41,067 nucleotides of DNA from an uncultured Roseburia sp. Its GTDB lineage: Bacteria; Bacillota; Clostridia; Lachnospirales; Lachnospiraceae. Below, one piece after another: positions 1 through 8,559 of the stretch. The translations under genes and the position numbers were made by a program. Position 1 is the first letter of the stretch. Every line of letters starts with the position of its first letter. The stretch lies in the NCBI GenBank assembly GCA_947652855.1, contig CANTEO010000018.1, forward strand, positions 1 to 41,067. The letters run 5' to 3'. The notes beneath the pieces were generated by a model that did not search any database, was not told the origin of the DNA, and worked only from the letters and a program-made list of their open reading frames with translations.

Positions 1-1
1 G

Positions 2-1852
2 ATTTGGCTGATGATTCTGCTGTGGAACCTGTTTTTTTTGCCATTTATGATTTACAATAGCTCGATGCGCTACCAGGCTATCAATGACGTTTCGGCTAAG
101 GAGCTGGCAATTTGGAGAGCCAATGACATTTTGTCCTTGGTTCAGGTGTTCATGAACCCGATTCCGATCTTTGTTTTTTCAGTCATTGCAGTCATGGCTG
201 TGTTCTCTTACCTGTACAACGGAAGGTCGGCCAATGCGATTCACTCTTTGCCGGTGACGCGTAAGGAGCTGTTTATCACGAATTTCATTTCGGGGTTTTT
301 GTTTCTGGCAGTGCCGGAGGCCGTTGGCTTTTTGACCGGGATTTTAGTTGGAGCGCTTTGCGGCTACACCAGCATGAACTATCTGCTTATGGGGCTTTTG
401 TTCGCGCTTGGCCTTTCCTTCTTTTTTTACAGCTTTACGGTATGCATTGCCATGTTTACCGGGCAGCTTTTGGCAGTGCCTATTTTTTCCCTGATTATTA
501 ATTTTTTGTATGTAGGGTTTAAGCGGATCCTGATCTTTTTGATGGAGTTTATCTCTTATGGCCTGACAGGGAATTTTTCCGATGGGAATTTCAACGTCTT
601 ATCGCCGTTGTATTACCTTTCGAATGCCGTTGGCGTGAATTATGGAGATGACTCTTCCGGGGAATATATGGCTGACGCGGGGTTTTATGGGCATAAAGAG
701 GTGATCTGCTATGCCATTGTGGCCGTCGTGATGATTGTCGCGGCATATTTCATTTATAAGATCCGGGACATGGAGACGGCGGGAAGCCTCATCTCAATTC
801 CCTGGATATGCCCTGTGTTTCGGTGGGGAGCCGCCTTTTGCGGCGGGATGTTCTTTAGCGTCATATTCTGCAGCATTTTTTCCTGGAATTCAAACAGGTC
901 GGCGTTTATCATGGCGCTGCTTTCTGCGGTGTTTTTTGGGGTTGTCTTCTTCTTCGGGGCGCAGATGTTTTTGGAGAAGGGATTCCGGGTGTTTCAAAAG
1001 AAGCGCATCCTGGAATGCGGCGCGTTTTTTGCCGTGATGGCCATTCTGATCATTGGGATTGAATGTGACGTGTTGGGCATTGAGAAAAAAATTCCGGACG
1101 CGTCTGACGTAAAGATGGCTTTTATCAGCGCAAACTATGCCGTGGGAGGCTCGGACAGCGAGAGCGTGGAGCAGGTGAGGGAGATTCACCGGCAGATTGT
1201 GGATTCCAAAAAGGAGTTTGAGGAATACGCCGACCATAACGATGGGGAATCGTACTTTGTGATGGTGCGGTATGCGTTAAAGGACGGCTCCATCCTGGAG
1301 CGCTCGTATCAGATCCCGTCAAAAGAGGAGATGCTTTTGGATGAGGCGACGGTGATTGGAAAGGTTGTGAAGATGTCGCTTGCGCCCAAGTCCTACCTGA
1401 ACTATCTGTTCGGCATCAATTATGAGAATGTGGAGGTCAGGGGCTGTGAGATGAGCGCATATGGGGAGGATTCCTATGATATGCCCAAAAATGCCGTCCA
1501 AGAAGTGTATGAAGCCGTAATAAAGGATGTGGAGGAAGGGAATTTCAAAGAGCATATCCTGCGTCAGTTCGGCAGGGCAATGGATGACGGCGACTATGTC
1601 ACTGCGCTGAATTTTGAATATTTTAATGAAGCAGGGGATATGTCCCTGTACGACGCAGTCATGAAAGAGTCAAACCGTTTCCTTACGTTTTCCTCAAATG
1701 GGTATAGCTCAGTCTCGTTTGATAAAAATTGCAGGCACATTATTGACGCCCTGATTAACACAAAGGCAATCAAGGGCGAAGGCGACCTGCTTACAGAGGA
1801 AGATGCGGAAGAGTTGGAGGATGAGGATGAAGAAATGGAGCTTGCGCAGTAA
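2..1852 (+). CDS. ABC-2 type transporter permease, 5'-truncated by window edge
   Basis: The reading frame is already open at the first complete codon of the window, so the gene starts outside; the ATG at position 11 is inside a hydrophobic segment and is probably not the start. The visible part has roughly eight or nine hydrophobic segments in the first 370 residues, then about 240 hydrophilic residues. The phrase SLPVTRKELFITNFISG after the second hydrophobic segment is typical of ABC-2 permeases of Firmicutes, where a sugar-nucleotide-like 'LP.TR.E.F' loop follows TM2. The C-terminal soluble part resembles the extra domain of large Lachnospiraceae permeases. Such proteins export peptides or lipids with a separate ATPase, which would be expected just upstream. 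The substrate cannot be deduced. The tail is very acidic (EEDAEELEDEDEEMELAQ). Confidence 0.7.
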   Translation: MWLMILLWNLFFLPFMIYNSSMRYQAINDVSAKELAIWRANDILSLVQVFMNPIPIFVFSVIAVMAVFSYLYNGRSANAIHSLPVTRKELFITNFISGFLFLAVPEAVGFLTGILVGALCGYTSMNYLLMGLLFALGLSFFFYSFTVCIAMFTGQLLAVPIFSLIINFLYVGFKRILIFLMEFISYGLTGNFSDGNFNVLSPLYYLSNAVGVNYGDDSSGEYMADAGFYGHKEVICYAIVAVVMIVAAYFIYKIRDMETAGSLISIPWICPVFRWGAAFCGGMFFSVIFCSIFSWNSNRSAFIMALLSAVFFGVVFFFGAQMFLEKGFRVFQKKRILECGAFFAVMAILIIGIECDVLGIEKKIPDASDVKMAFISANYAVGGSDSESVEQVREIHRQIVDSKKEFEEYADHNDGESYFVMVRYALKDGSILERSYQIPSKEEMLLDEATVIGKVVKMSLAPKSYLNYLFGINYENVEVRGCEMSAYGEDSYDMPKNAVQEVYEAVIKDVEEGNFKEHILRQFGRAMDDGDYVTALNFEYFNEAGDMSLYDAVMKESNRFLTFSSNGYSSVSFDKNCRHIIDALINTKAIKGEGDLLTEEDAEELEDEDEEMELAQ

Positions 1853-1875
1853 ATAGCGCTTAAAAACAGCGAGTG

Positions 1876-1909
1876 GGGAAACCGGCCCGGCGATTGCCGT
1901 GCGGTTTCC
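1876..1909 (+). terminator. Possible weak terminator after the permease
   Basis: GGAAACCG (1877-1884) pairs with CGGTTTCC (1902-1909), with an inner GGC/GCC pairing. A pyrimidine-rich but not pure T stretch follows. It sits 24 bases after the permease stop and before the next promoter, which is where a terminator is expected. Confidence 0.45.
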
Positions 1910-1943
1910 TCCTTCTATTTCTGCCCTTTGGCTGGAGGCGGTA

Positions 1944-1972
1944 TTGTGTTTTTGGTTTTTACATACTATAAT
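1944..1972 (+). promoter_or_regulatory. Sigma-A promoter for the DUF512-der-plsY-gpsA operon
   Basis: TTGTGT (1944-1949), a 17-base spacer and a perfect TATAAT (1967-1972) lie 61 bases before the DUF512 start codon. No comparable promoter is seen before der, plsY, gpsA or the dUTPase-like gene, so this one may serve all five. Confidence 0.65.
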
Positions 1973-2033
1973 ACAAAAATACAGATAGATGAAAAGACAG
2001 TTTGGCTTCTTTGTCAAATAGAAAGGGCGCATC

Positions 2034-3356
2034 ATGGCAAAAAAACACGTAATAGAAAAAATAGAGCCGGGCAGCATCGCAGAGGAATTGGGAATAGAGC
2101 CGGGCGACGCATTGCTTTCCGTCAATGGGCAGGAAGTGGAGGATGTGTTTGACTACCATTACCTTGTGAATGATGAGCAGGTCACGCTTTTGGTTTTGGA
2201 TTCCCGTGGGGAGGAATGGGAATTTGAAATTGAGAAAGACTACGAGGAAGATCTTGGCATCGTTTTTGAGAACGGCCTGATGGATGAATACAGATCCTGT
2301 CGGAACAAATGTATTTTTTGCTTTATCGACCAAATGCCAAAAGGGATGCGGGACACGCTGTATTTTAAGGATGACGATTCAAGGCTTTCGTTCCTGCAGG
2401 GAAATTATGTCACGCTGACGAATATGTCGGAGAAAGACATTGACCGCATCATAACGTATCATTTAGAGCCGATCAATATCTCCGTGCATACGATGAACCC
2501 TGCGCTTCGCTGTAAAATGCTAAGCAACCGGTTCGCGGGGGAGGCGTTGGGGAAAATGCAGAGGCTAAAGGAGGCCGGGATTTTGATGAACGGCCAGATT
2601 GTGCTCTGCAAAGGCGTGAACGATGGGAAGGAGCTTTCCTATTCCATTGAGAGGCTGACAGAATACATCCCTGTGATGCAAAGCCTTTCCGTCGTCCCGG
2701 TGGGCTTAACAAAGCACAGGGAGGGCCTGTTTCCGCTGGAGCCGTTTACAAAGGAGGACGCAAGGGAAGTCTTAGGGACGGTCCATGCCTGGCAGCGCAA
2801 ATGCGTCGAAAAGTATGGCATCCATTTTGTCCATGCAGGGGACGAGTGGTATTTTCTGGCGGAAGAGGAGGTATTGCCCAAGGAGGCGTATGACGGCTAT
2901 CTGCAGCTTGAGAATGGAGTGGGCATGACCCGCCTGCTTTGTGACGAGTTTATGGAGGCGCTGCAAAAGGAGGAGCCATGCAGCGGGCCTTCCCGCAAAA
3001 TTACGGTCGCGACGGGGATGCTGGCCGCGCCGGTGATAAAGCGGCTAAGCGATTGCTTTATGGAAAAGTTTCCTGGCATTACAGTTCGGGTGGAGGCGAT
3101 CCGAAACGATTTTTTCGGGGAGAGGATTACGGTATCTGGGCTTTTGACGGGACAGGACCTGATCGCGCAGCTAAAAGGCAAGGATTTGGGGGACCGGCTG
3201 CTTTTGCCCTGCAATCTGCTTAGGAGCGGGGAGGAGACGCTTTTGGACGACGTGACGCTTGACGGGCTGAAAAAGGCTTTACAAGTAGAGGCAGATATTG
3301 TAAAATCAAGCGGACAAGATTTGTTGGATGCATTGTTGCGCCCTGTTTCGCGATAG
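2034..3356 (+). CDS. DUF512 family protein: PDZ domain plus radical-SAM-type Fe-S protein
   Basis: The 440-residue protein begins with a PDZ-like segment (residues about 5-65; IEPGSIAEELGIEPGDALLSVNG is cut short here as the typical G-D-A-L-L-S-V-N-G end). A cysteine motif C89-x3-C93-x2-C96 follows, the [4Fe-4S] binding pattern of radical SAM enzymes, and then the DUF512 C-terminal half. This arrangement is known as a conserved but functionally uncharacterised family in Clostridia. It often stands directly before der, as here, with 51 bases between them. That neighbourhood suggests a role linked to ribosome assembly or the cell envelope, but this is only inference. The ATG start is preceded by a modest AAAGGGCG ribosome binding site. 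Confidence 0.85.
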   Translation: MAKKHVIEKIEPGSIAEELGIEPGDALLSVNGQEVEDVFDYHYLVNDEQVTLLVLDSRGEEWEFEIEKDYEEDLGIVFENGLMDEYRSCRNKCIFCFIDQMPKGMRDTLYFKDDDSRLSFLQGNYVTLTNMSEKDIDRIITYHLEPINISVHTMNPALRCKMLSNRFAGEALGKMQRLKEAGILMNGQIVLCKGVNDGKELSYSIERLTEYIPVMQSLSVVPVGLTKHREGLFPLEPFTKEDAREVLGTVHAWQRKCVEKYGIHFVHAGDEWYFLAEEEVLPKEAYDGYLQLENGVGMTRLLCDEFMEALQKEEPCSGPSRKITVATGMLAAPVIKRLSDCFMEKFPGITVRVEAIRNDFFGERITVSGLLTGQDLIAQLKGKDLGDRLLLPCNLLRSGEETLLDDVTLDGLKKALQVEADIVKSSGQDLLDALLRPVSR

Positions 3357-3407
3357 CCAGTAATGGCAGGAGGGGCGCGCATTTTTTACAGAAAAGAGAG
3401 GTACAGT

Positions 3408-4730
3408 ATGGGAAAGCCGGTTGCGGCGGTCGTGGGCCGTCCAAATGTGGGGAAGTCCACGCTATTTAATTATCTTGCGGGAGAGCGGATCGCGATTGTG
3501 GAGGATACGCCGGGCGTGACGAGGGACAGGATTTATGCAGACGTCTCCTGGTTGAATTATGATTTTACGCTGGTGGACACGGGCGGGATTGAGCCGGACT
3601 CGAAAGACGTCATCCTTTCGCAGATGCGGGAGCAGGCGCAGATCGCGATTGATACGGCCGACGTGATCCTGTTCCTTACGGACGTCAGGCAGGGCCTTAC
3701 GGACGCGGACGGGAAAGTCGCGGATCTGCTGCGCCGCTCCCATAAGCCGGTAGTGTTAGTCGTCAATAAGGTGGACAGCTTTGAGAAATTTATGCCGGAC
3801 GTATATGAATTTTATAACCTTGGCCTTGGGGAGCCGTTTCCGATTTCCGCGGCGTCAAAGCTTGGCTTAGGGGAAATGCTGGACGAGGTGGTGAGCCATT
3901 TTCCTGCGCAGGGGCAGAATGAGGAGGAGGACGACCGGATCAAGGTGGCGATTGTCGGCAAGCCGAACGTCGGCAAGTCTTCCCTTGTGAACCGCCTGTT
4001 GGGGGAGGACCGCGTGATTGTGTCCGATATTGCCGGAACGACAAGGGACGCCATTGACACGTCCGTAAAGCATCATGGAAAGGAGTATCTTTTCATTGAC
4101 ACGGCCGGGATTCGAAGGAAGAGCAAGGTGAAGGAAGAGCTGGAGCGCTACAGCGTCATCCGCGCCGTCACCGCCATTGAGCGGGCCGACGTCGTTTTGG
4201 TCATGATTGACGCCACGGAGGGCGTCACGGAGCAGGACGCGAAAATTGCCGGCATTGCGCATGACAGGGGAAAGGGAATTGTCATTGTCGTCAATAAATG
4301 GGACGCCGTGGAGAAAGACGGCAAGACGGTTTACCGTCACACCGAGCGGATACGGCAGGTGCTAAGCTTCATGACATATGCGCACATTGTGTTCATTTCG
4401 GCAAAGACGGGGCAGCGGGCCATTAAGCTGTATGAGATGGTAGAGGCGGTTCATCAGAACAATACGATGCGGATTTCCACGGGCGTGCTGAATGAGATCG
4501 TGACGGAGGCCGTCGCCATGCAGCAGCCGCCTTCGGATAAGGGAAAGCGGCTTAAGATATTCTATGTCACGCAGGTGTCGGTGAAGCCGCCCACGTTTGT
4601 CATATTTGTCAATAACAAGAAATTGATGCATTTTTCGTATGTGAGGTATTTGGAAAACCGGATTCGGGAGGCGTTTGGGTTCCAGGGGACGTCGCTGAAG
4701 TTTATAATCCGGGAGAGAAGGGGAGAGTGA
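3408..4730 (+). CDS. der: Ribosome biogenesis GTPase Der (EngA)
   Basis: Der is a tandem-domain GTPase needed for assembly of the 50S ribosomal subunit. Both G domains are complete: GRPNVGKST at residues 10-18 with DTPG and NKVD, and a second GKPNVGKSS near residue 183 with DTAG and NKWD. A KH-like C-terminal domain follows. The length of 440 residues is normal for the family. An in-frame ATG exists 45 bases upstream (3363), but the ATG at 3408 is preceded by AGAGAGG and gives the standard MGKPVAAVVGRPN start, so I chose it. plsY follows after 4 bases, so the two are very probably co-transcribed. Confidence 0.97.
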   Translation: MGKPVAAVVGRPNVGKSTLFNYLAGERIAIVEDTPGVTRDRIYADVSWLNYDFTLVDTGGIEPDSKDVILSQMREQAQIAIDTADVILFLTDVRQGLTDADGKVADLLRRSHKPVVLVVNKVDSFEKFMPDVYEFYNLGLGEPFPISAASKLGLGEMLDEVVSHFPAQGQNEEEDDRIKVAIVGKPNVGKSSLVNRLLGEDRVIVSDIAGTTRDAIDTSVKHHGKEYLFIDTAGIRRKSKVKEELERYSVIRAVTAIERADVVLVMIDATEGVTEQDAKIAGIAHDRGKGIVIVVNKWDAVEKDGKTVYRHTERIRQVLSFMTYAHIVFISAKTGQRAIKLYEMVEAVHQNNTMRISTGVLNEIVTEAVAMQQPPSDKGKRLKIFYVTQVSVKPPTFVIFVNNKKLMHFSYVRYLENRIREAFGFQGTSLKFIIRERRGE

Positions 4731-4734
4731 TCGT

Positions 4735-5382
4735 ATGGTTTTAAGCCGGGCCGTCGCATTTTTGATCGGGTATTTTTGCGGGATCGTTCTGGTTGGATAT
4801 ATCTATAGCAGGTTGAAGCATCAGGACATCACGAAAGTGGGGAGCGGAAACGCGGGATCCACGAACGCGCTGCGGATGTACGGATGGAAAGCGGGCTTGA
4901 TTACGCTTTTAGGGGATGTGTCAAAGCCGATGGTCGCCATATTGCTCACCTGGCTTCTGTTTAAGGAGAGGTCGCCGGAGGGCGTGCGCCTTTTAGAGCT
5001 GTATGCGGGCTTTGGCGCGATCATCGGGCATAATTACCCATTTTACATGAAGGACTTTAAGGGCGGGAAAGGGATTGCCTGCACCGGGGGCATGATGATT
5101 GCGTTCTGCCCGATCGAGGTTCCGGTCGGGATTTCCGTGTTTTTGCTTACGGTCGTCTTGACGAAATATGTCTCGCTTGGCTCGATCCTTGGCCTGATCA
5201 GCTTTTTTATTCAGACGGTCGCGTTTGGCGAGATGGGGCTTTTGAATGTGACGCAGGCTTATCGGATCGAGGTATACGTGTTGGCCGGGGTGATCATGGT
5301 GATGGGGATCTTTCGCCATCATGAGAATATCCGTCGGCTTTTGGCGGGAAATGAAAATAAATTCAGCATGAAAAAGAAGTAA
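4735..5382 (+). CDS. plsY: Glycerol-3-phosphate acyltransferase PlsY
   Basis: PlsY transfers the acyl group from acyl-phosphate to glycerol-3-phosphate, the first committed step of membrane phospholipid synthesis in most Gram-positive bacteria. The 215-residue protein is hydrophobic with about five membrane segments. It shows the family motifs: SGNAGSTN near residue 38, GHNYPFYMKDFKGGKGIA near residue 100, and a basic C-terminus. It lies 4 bases after der and 15 before gpsA, which makes its substrate glycerol-3-phosphate, so the order is metabolically coherent. GGGGAG just before the start overlaps the end of der, which suggests translational coupling. Confidence 0.96.
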   Translation: MVLSRAVAFLIGYFCGIVLVGYIYSRLKHQDITKVGSGNAGSTNALRMYGWKAGLITLLGDVSKPMVAILLTWLLFKERSPEGVRLLELYAGFGAIIGHNYPFYMKDFKGGKGIACTGGMMIAFCPIEVPVGISVFLLTVVLTKYVSLGSILGLISFFIQTVAFGEMGLLNVTQAYRIEVYVLAGVIMVMGIFRHHENIRRLLAGNENKFSMKKK

Positions 5383-5397
5383 GGAGGTGGACGCCCT

Positions 5398-6408
5398 ATG
5401 GCAAATGTAGGGGTTGTAGGGGCCGGAAGCTGGGGCTGCGCGCTCGCGTCGGTATTGGACCATAACGGGCATACGGTCTCGGTTTGGTCTGTGATAGAGT
5501 CGGAGGTCGCCATGCTAAAGGAAGCGCATGAGCATCTGGAGAAGCTGCCCGGCGTGCCGCTGTCTGGGCGGATTTCTTTTACGACGGACTTAAAAGAGGC
5601 GGTGCATGGCATGGATTTGATTGTGCTTGCCGTGCCGAGCGCATTTACGAGGGAGACGGCAAGGAAGATGGCGCCGTTTGCCTCTCCCGGACAGGTGATC
5701 GTCAGCGTGGCGAAGGGAATCGAAGAGGACACGCTGATGACGCTTACAGAGATCATTGAAGAAGAGATTGCGGGAGCGGACGCCGCCGTCTTATGCGGGC
5801 CAAGCCATGCGGAAGAGGTCGGACGGCAGCTGCCTACGGCGCTTGTGGCGGGGGCAAAGACGAAAAAGACGGCGGATTATATTCAGGGGCTTTTCATGAA
5901 TGAGGTGTTCCGAATCTATGTCAGCCCCGACGTGCTTGGAATGGAATTGGGCGGCGCATTGAAGAATGTGATCGCGCTGGCCGCCGGCATGGCGGACGGC
6001 TTAGGCTGCGGGGACAACACGAAGGCCGCGCTCATTACCCGTGGGATTACGGAGATCGGAAGGCTTGCCATTAAGATGGGGGCGAAGCTTGAGACGCTGC
6101 AGGGCTTAACCGGGATTGGGGATCTGATCGTGACCTGCGCCAGCAGGCATTCCAGGAACCGGAGGGCAGGCATGCTCATTGGGCAGGGATATTCGATGAA
6201 GCAGGCCATGGATGAGGTGAAGATGGTCGTGGAGGGCGTCTATTCCGCAAAAGCCGCGTTTGCGCTTGGAAAGAAATACGGCGTGTCCATGCCGATCATT
6301 GAGCAGGTCAACCGCGTGCTGTTTTTGGATGTTCCCGCAAAAGAGGCGATGACGGAGCTGATGCTGCGGGACGGGAAGATGGAGAACGCAGAGATAGGAT
6401 GGGAGTAG
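5398..6408 (+). CDS. gpsA: Glycerol-3-phosphate dehydrogenase [NAD(P)+]
   Basis: GpsA reduces dihydroxyacetone phosphate to sn-glycerol-3-phosphate for phospholipid synthesis. The N-terminus has the dinucleotide-binding GAGSWG motif (residues 8-13). The C-terminal catalytic domain includes LKNVIALAAGMADGLG and DNTKAALITRG, which hold the conserved lysine and the substrate-binding Asn/Thr/Lys residues. The 336-residue length is typical. A strong AAGGAGG ribosome binding site lies between plsY and the ATG. It supplies the substrate of PlsY, encoded immediately upstream. Confidence 0.97.
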   Translation: MANVGVVGAGSWGCALASVLDHNGHTVSVWSVIESEVAMLKEAHEHLEKLPGVPLSGRISFTTDLKEAVHGMDLIVLAVPSAFTRETARKMAPFASPGQVIVSVAKGIEEDTLMTLTEIIEEEIAGADAAVLCGPSHAEEVGRQLPTALVAGAKTKKTADYIQGLFMNEVFRIYVSPDVLGMELGGALKNVIALAAGMADGLGCGDNTKAALITRGITEIGRLAIKMGAKLETLQGLTGIGDLIVTCASRHSRNRRAGMLIGQGYSMKQAMDEVKMVVEGVYSAKAAFALGKKYGVSMPIIEQVNRVLFLDVPAKEAMTELMLRDGKMENAEIGWE

Positions 6409-6414
6409 CTTACT

Positions 6415-6852
6415 ATGACGCATACGATACGGATAAAATATTTTTCAGAGGATATAGAACGGCTTCGGTATATTGACGGGAAATCCGACTGGATTGACCT
6501 GCGGGCCGCGGAGCGGGTAGAGCTTCGGGCGGGGGAATTTCGGCGGATTCCCCTTGGCGTCGCCATGCAGCTTCCCGAAGGGTATGAGGCGCATATCGCG
6601 CCCAGAGGCTCCACGTTTCTCAATTATGGGATTTTGCAGACGAACAGCGTCGGGGTGGTGGACAACACCTACTGCGGGGATGACGATATGTGGCAGATGC
6701 CCGTCTATGCCACGCGTGACGCGGTGATTGAAAAAAATGACCGTATCTGCCAATTCCGCATCATGGAAAACCAGCCGAGGGTCGCGTTTGAGGAATGCGA
6801 CAGCCTTGCGGGGAAGAGCCGGGGCGGGTTTGGCAGCACGGGCAGGAGATGA
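6415..6852 (+). CDS. dut: dUTP diphosphatase-like protein (trimeric dUTPase fold)
   Basis: All five dUTPase motifs are recognisable in 145 residues. Motif 1 is DLRAAE, motif 2 APRGST, motif 3 GVVDNTYCGD with the catalytic Asp and the Tyr that excludes ribose, motif 4 NDRICQF, and motif 5 the glycine-rich RGGFGSTGR at the C-terminus. The enzyme hydrolyses dUTP to dUMP and pyrophosphate. Motifs 1 and 2 deviate from the strict YDLxA and PRSS forms, so a related dCTP deaminase/dUTPase-type specificity is not excluded. The gene starts 6 bases after gpsA, probably as the last gene of the der operon, and is followed by a long hairpin. Confidence 0.85.
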   Translation: MTHTIRIKYFSEDIERLRYIDGKSDWIDLRAAERVELRAGEFRRIPLGVAMQLPEGYEAHIAPRGSTFLNYGILQTNSVGVVDNTYCGDDDMWQMPVYATRDAVIEKNDRICQFRIMENQPRVAFEECDSLAGKSRGGFGSTGRR

Positions 6853-6890
6853 CGGCGCAGGCGTTTTTATAGTATGCGGCCAAAAAGAGA

Positions 6891-6940
6891 GGGCCAGGGC
6901 GTTTTGGGACGGAAAGTCAGATCCCGGGGCGCCCTGGCCC
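6891..6940 (+). terminator. Long GC-rich hairpin after the dUTPase-like gene
   Basis: GGGCCAGGGCG (6891-6901) pairs perfectly with CGCCCTGGCCC (6930-6940), with a smaller inner pairing. The plus-strand T stretch is interrupted (TTCGTTTCC). On the minus strand the stem is followed by TCTCTTTTT, so the element may act in either direction. It closes the der operon before the next promoter. Confidence 0.6.
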
Positions 6941-7053
6941 TTCGTTTCCGCTGTCAGAACAATCTTTTTCTGCAGCGATTTTGCGTATTCCGTATAGAGC
7001 TTATTTGAGTGTAGCATTGAGGGCCGCGAATCGCAAGAAAATTTTCATATCGT

Positions 7054-7083
7054 CTGGTTTTTTGGGACAGCCTGTGCTATAAT
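7054..7083 (+). promoter_or_regulatory. Extended -10 promoter for the phosphofructokinase gene
   Basis: TGCTATAAT (7075-7083) is a perfect extended -10 element. The -35 region (CTGGTT, 7054-7059, 18-base spacing) is poor, as is common for extended -10 promoters. It lies 38 bases before the pfk start codon and after the preceding hairpin. Confidence 0.65.
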
Positions 7084-7121
7084 CAAAGCGTTAGAGAAAA
7101 AATAGCAATGGAGGAAATAAT

Positions 7122-8357
7122 ATGAAAGGTAATGTTATCGTAGGACAGTCTGGCGGGCCGACCGCCGTTATCAATTCCAGCTTGGCGGGCGTTTATAAGA
7201 CTGCCCTTGCGTGCGGCGCAGGCAAAGTGTACGGCATGCGTTATGGAATTGAGGGGTTACTTGCTGAGAAATATGTAGACTTGTCAGAGTATTTGAAGAG
7301 CGATTTGGACGTTGAGATCTTAAAGCATACGCCGGCTTCTTACCTTGGCACCTGCCGCTATAAGCTTCCGGCTTCGGAAGGCAATGAGGAATTGTATGAA
7401 AAGATATTCACGATCTTAAATAAATTGGAGATTGAGGTGTTGCTGTACATCGGCGGCAATGACTCCATGGACACCATCAAGCAGCTTTCCGACTATGCTG
7501 CGGCGCATGGCAAGTCCCAGAGGTTCATGGGCGTGCCAAAGACGATCGACAACGATCTTCCGATCACAGACCATACGCCGGGCTTTGGCAGCGCGGCAAA
7601 ATATATTGCGTCGTCTGTGAAGGAAGTGATTTGCGACGGCCGCGGGTTCGCGAATACGCCGATGGTTACGATCATTGAGATCATGGGAAGGAATGCAGGA
7701 TGGCTGACGGGAGCCGCCGCCCTTGCTAAGGGAGAGGACTGCGAAGGCGTGGATCTGATTTACCTTCCGGAAGTTGCGTTTGACACAAAAGAGTTTGTAA
7801 ATGAAGTGAAAGAGATCATGAAGAAAAAGAGCACTGTCTTCGTCGCGATTTCCGAAGGAATCCGCACAGCGGACGGCACGTATATCAGCGAGCTTGGCGG
7901 AGGCTCCGATTATGTGGACGCATTTGGGCATAAGCAGCTTGCAGGCTCCGCGACCTACCTCTCGAACCTGATTGGAAGCGAGGTTGGCTGCAAGACGCGC
8001 GCGATTGAGTTCAGCACATTGCAGAGGTGCGCGTCCCATATGGCGTCATTGACGGACATTAATGAAGCGTTTATGGCTGGCGCCGCGGCGATGAAGGCGG
8101 CAGACGAGGGCGAGACGGGCAAGATGCCGGTGATTGAACGCGTGTCTGACCATCCATACCGCACGTCCACCAGCGTATATGACATTCATAAGATCGCGAA
8201 CGTTGAGAAGATGGTGCCAAGGGAATGGATCAACGAAAAAGGCAACGGCGTGACGGAGGATTTCGTGAACTATGCGCTGCCATTGATTCAGGGCGAGTTC
8301 CATGGAATCATGGTGAACGGCCTGCCACGCCATCTGCGCCTGGACGATGGAAGGTAA
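7122..8357 (+). CDS. pfp: 6-phosphofructokinase, PPi-dependent type predicted
   Basis: The enzyme phosphorylates fructose 6-phosphate to the 1,6-bisphosphate. The 411-residue protein has the family motifs GQSGGPTAVINSS at the N-terminus, GGNDSMDT near residue 109, PKTIDND near residue 140 and MGRNAGW near residue 190. In characterised phosphofructokinases, Asp after GG-x and Lys in PKTIDND go with pyrophosphate use, while ATP enzymes have GGDGS and PGTIDND. Both diagnostic residues here point to pyrophosphate. The larger size (about 410 versus 320 residues) also fits the PPi group. It has its own promoter, a GGAGG ribosome binding site and a terminator, so it is monocistronic. The donor is inferred, not shown. 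Confidence 0.85.
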   Translation: MKGNVIVGQSGGPTAVINSSLAGVYKTALACGAGKVYGMRYGIEGLLAEKYVDLSEYLKSDLDVEILKHTPASYLGTCRYKLPASEGNEELYEKIFTILNKLEIEVLLYIGGNDSMDTIKQLSDYAAAHGKSQRFMGVPKTIDNDLPITDHTPGFGSAAKYIASSVKEVICDGRGFANTPMVTIIEIMGRNAGWLTGAAALAKGEDCEGVDLIYLPEVAFDTKEFVNEVKEIMKKKSTVFVAISEGIRTADGTYISELGGGSDYVDAFGHKQLAGSATYLSNLIGSEVGCKTRAIEFSTLQRCASHMASLTDINEAFMAGAAAMKAADEGETGKMPVIERVSDHPYRTSTSVYDIHKIANVEKMVPREWINEKGNGVTEDFVNYALPLIQGEFHGIMVNGLPRHLRLDDGR

Positions 8358-8388
8358 TCAGGCAATAGGATCAGCAGTTTGTACAGGG

Positions 8389-8431
8389 AAACATGATTGT
8401 TTCGTCGATTTGATGAAGCAATCATGTTTTT
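8389..8431 (+). terminator. Rho-independent terminator of the phosphofructokinase gene
   Basis: ACATGATTG (8391-8399) pairs with CAATCATGT (8419-8427), and the stem continues inward through TTCGTC/GATGAA with one G-U pair. TTTTT follows. It lies 31 bases after the stop codon. Confidence 0.85.
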
Positions 8432-8509
8432 AGCAAAGCATTCGTCACAACAACAAGAAGCTGACTTTTATTTTGTGTAGTTCTTGAATAGCAAAACAGA
8501 GCAGAAATT

Positions 8510-8518
8510 TGTTAGAAT
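8510..8518 (+). promoter_or_regulatory. Candidate extended -10 element before the sugar ABC ATPase gene
   Basis: TGTTAGAAT matches the extended -10 pattern TGnTAnAAT and lies 41 bases before the start codon. A TTGAAT at 8484-8489 is too far away (23 bases) for a normal -35, so the assignment is tentative. Confidence 0.4.
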
Positions 8519-8559
8519 AAAAGAAGATTGAAAGTACAAACTTTTAGGAGGAGAAAGGA

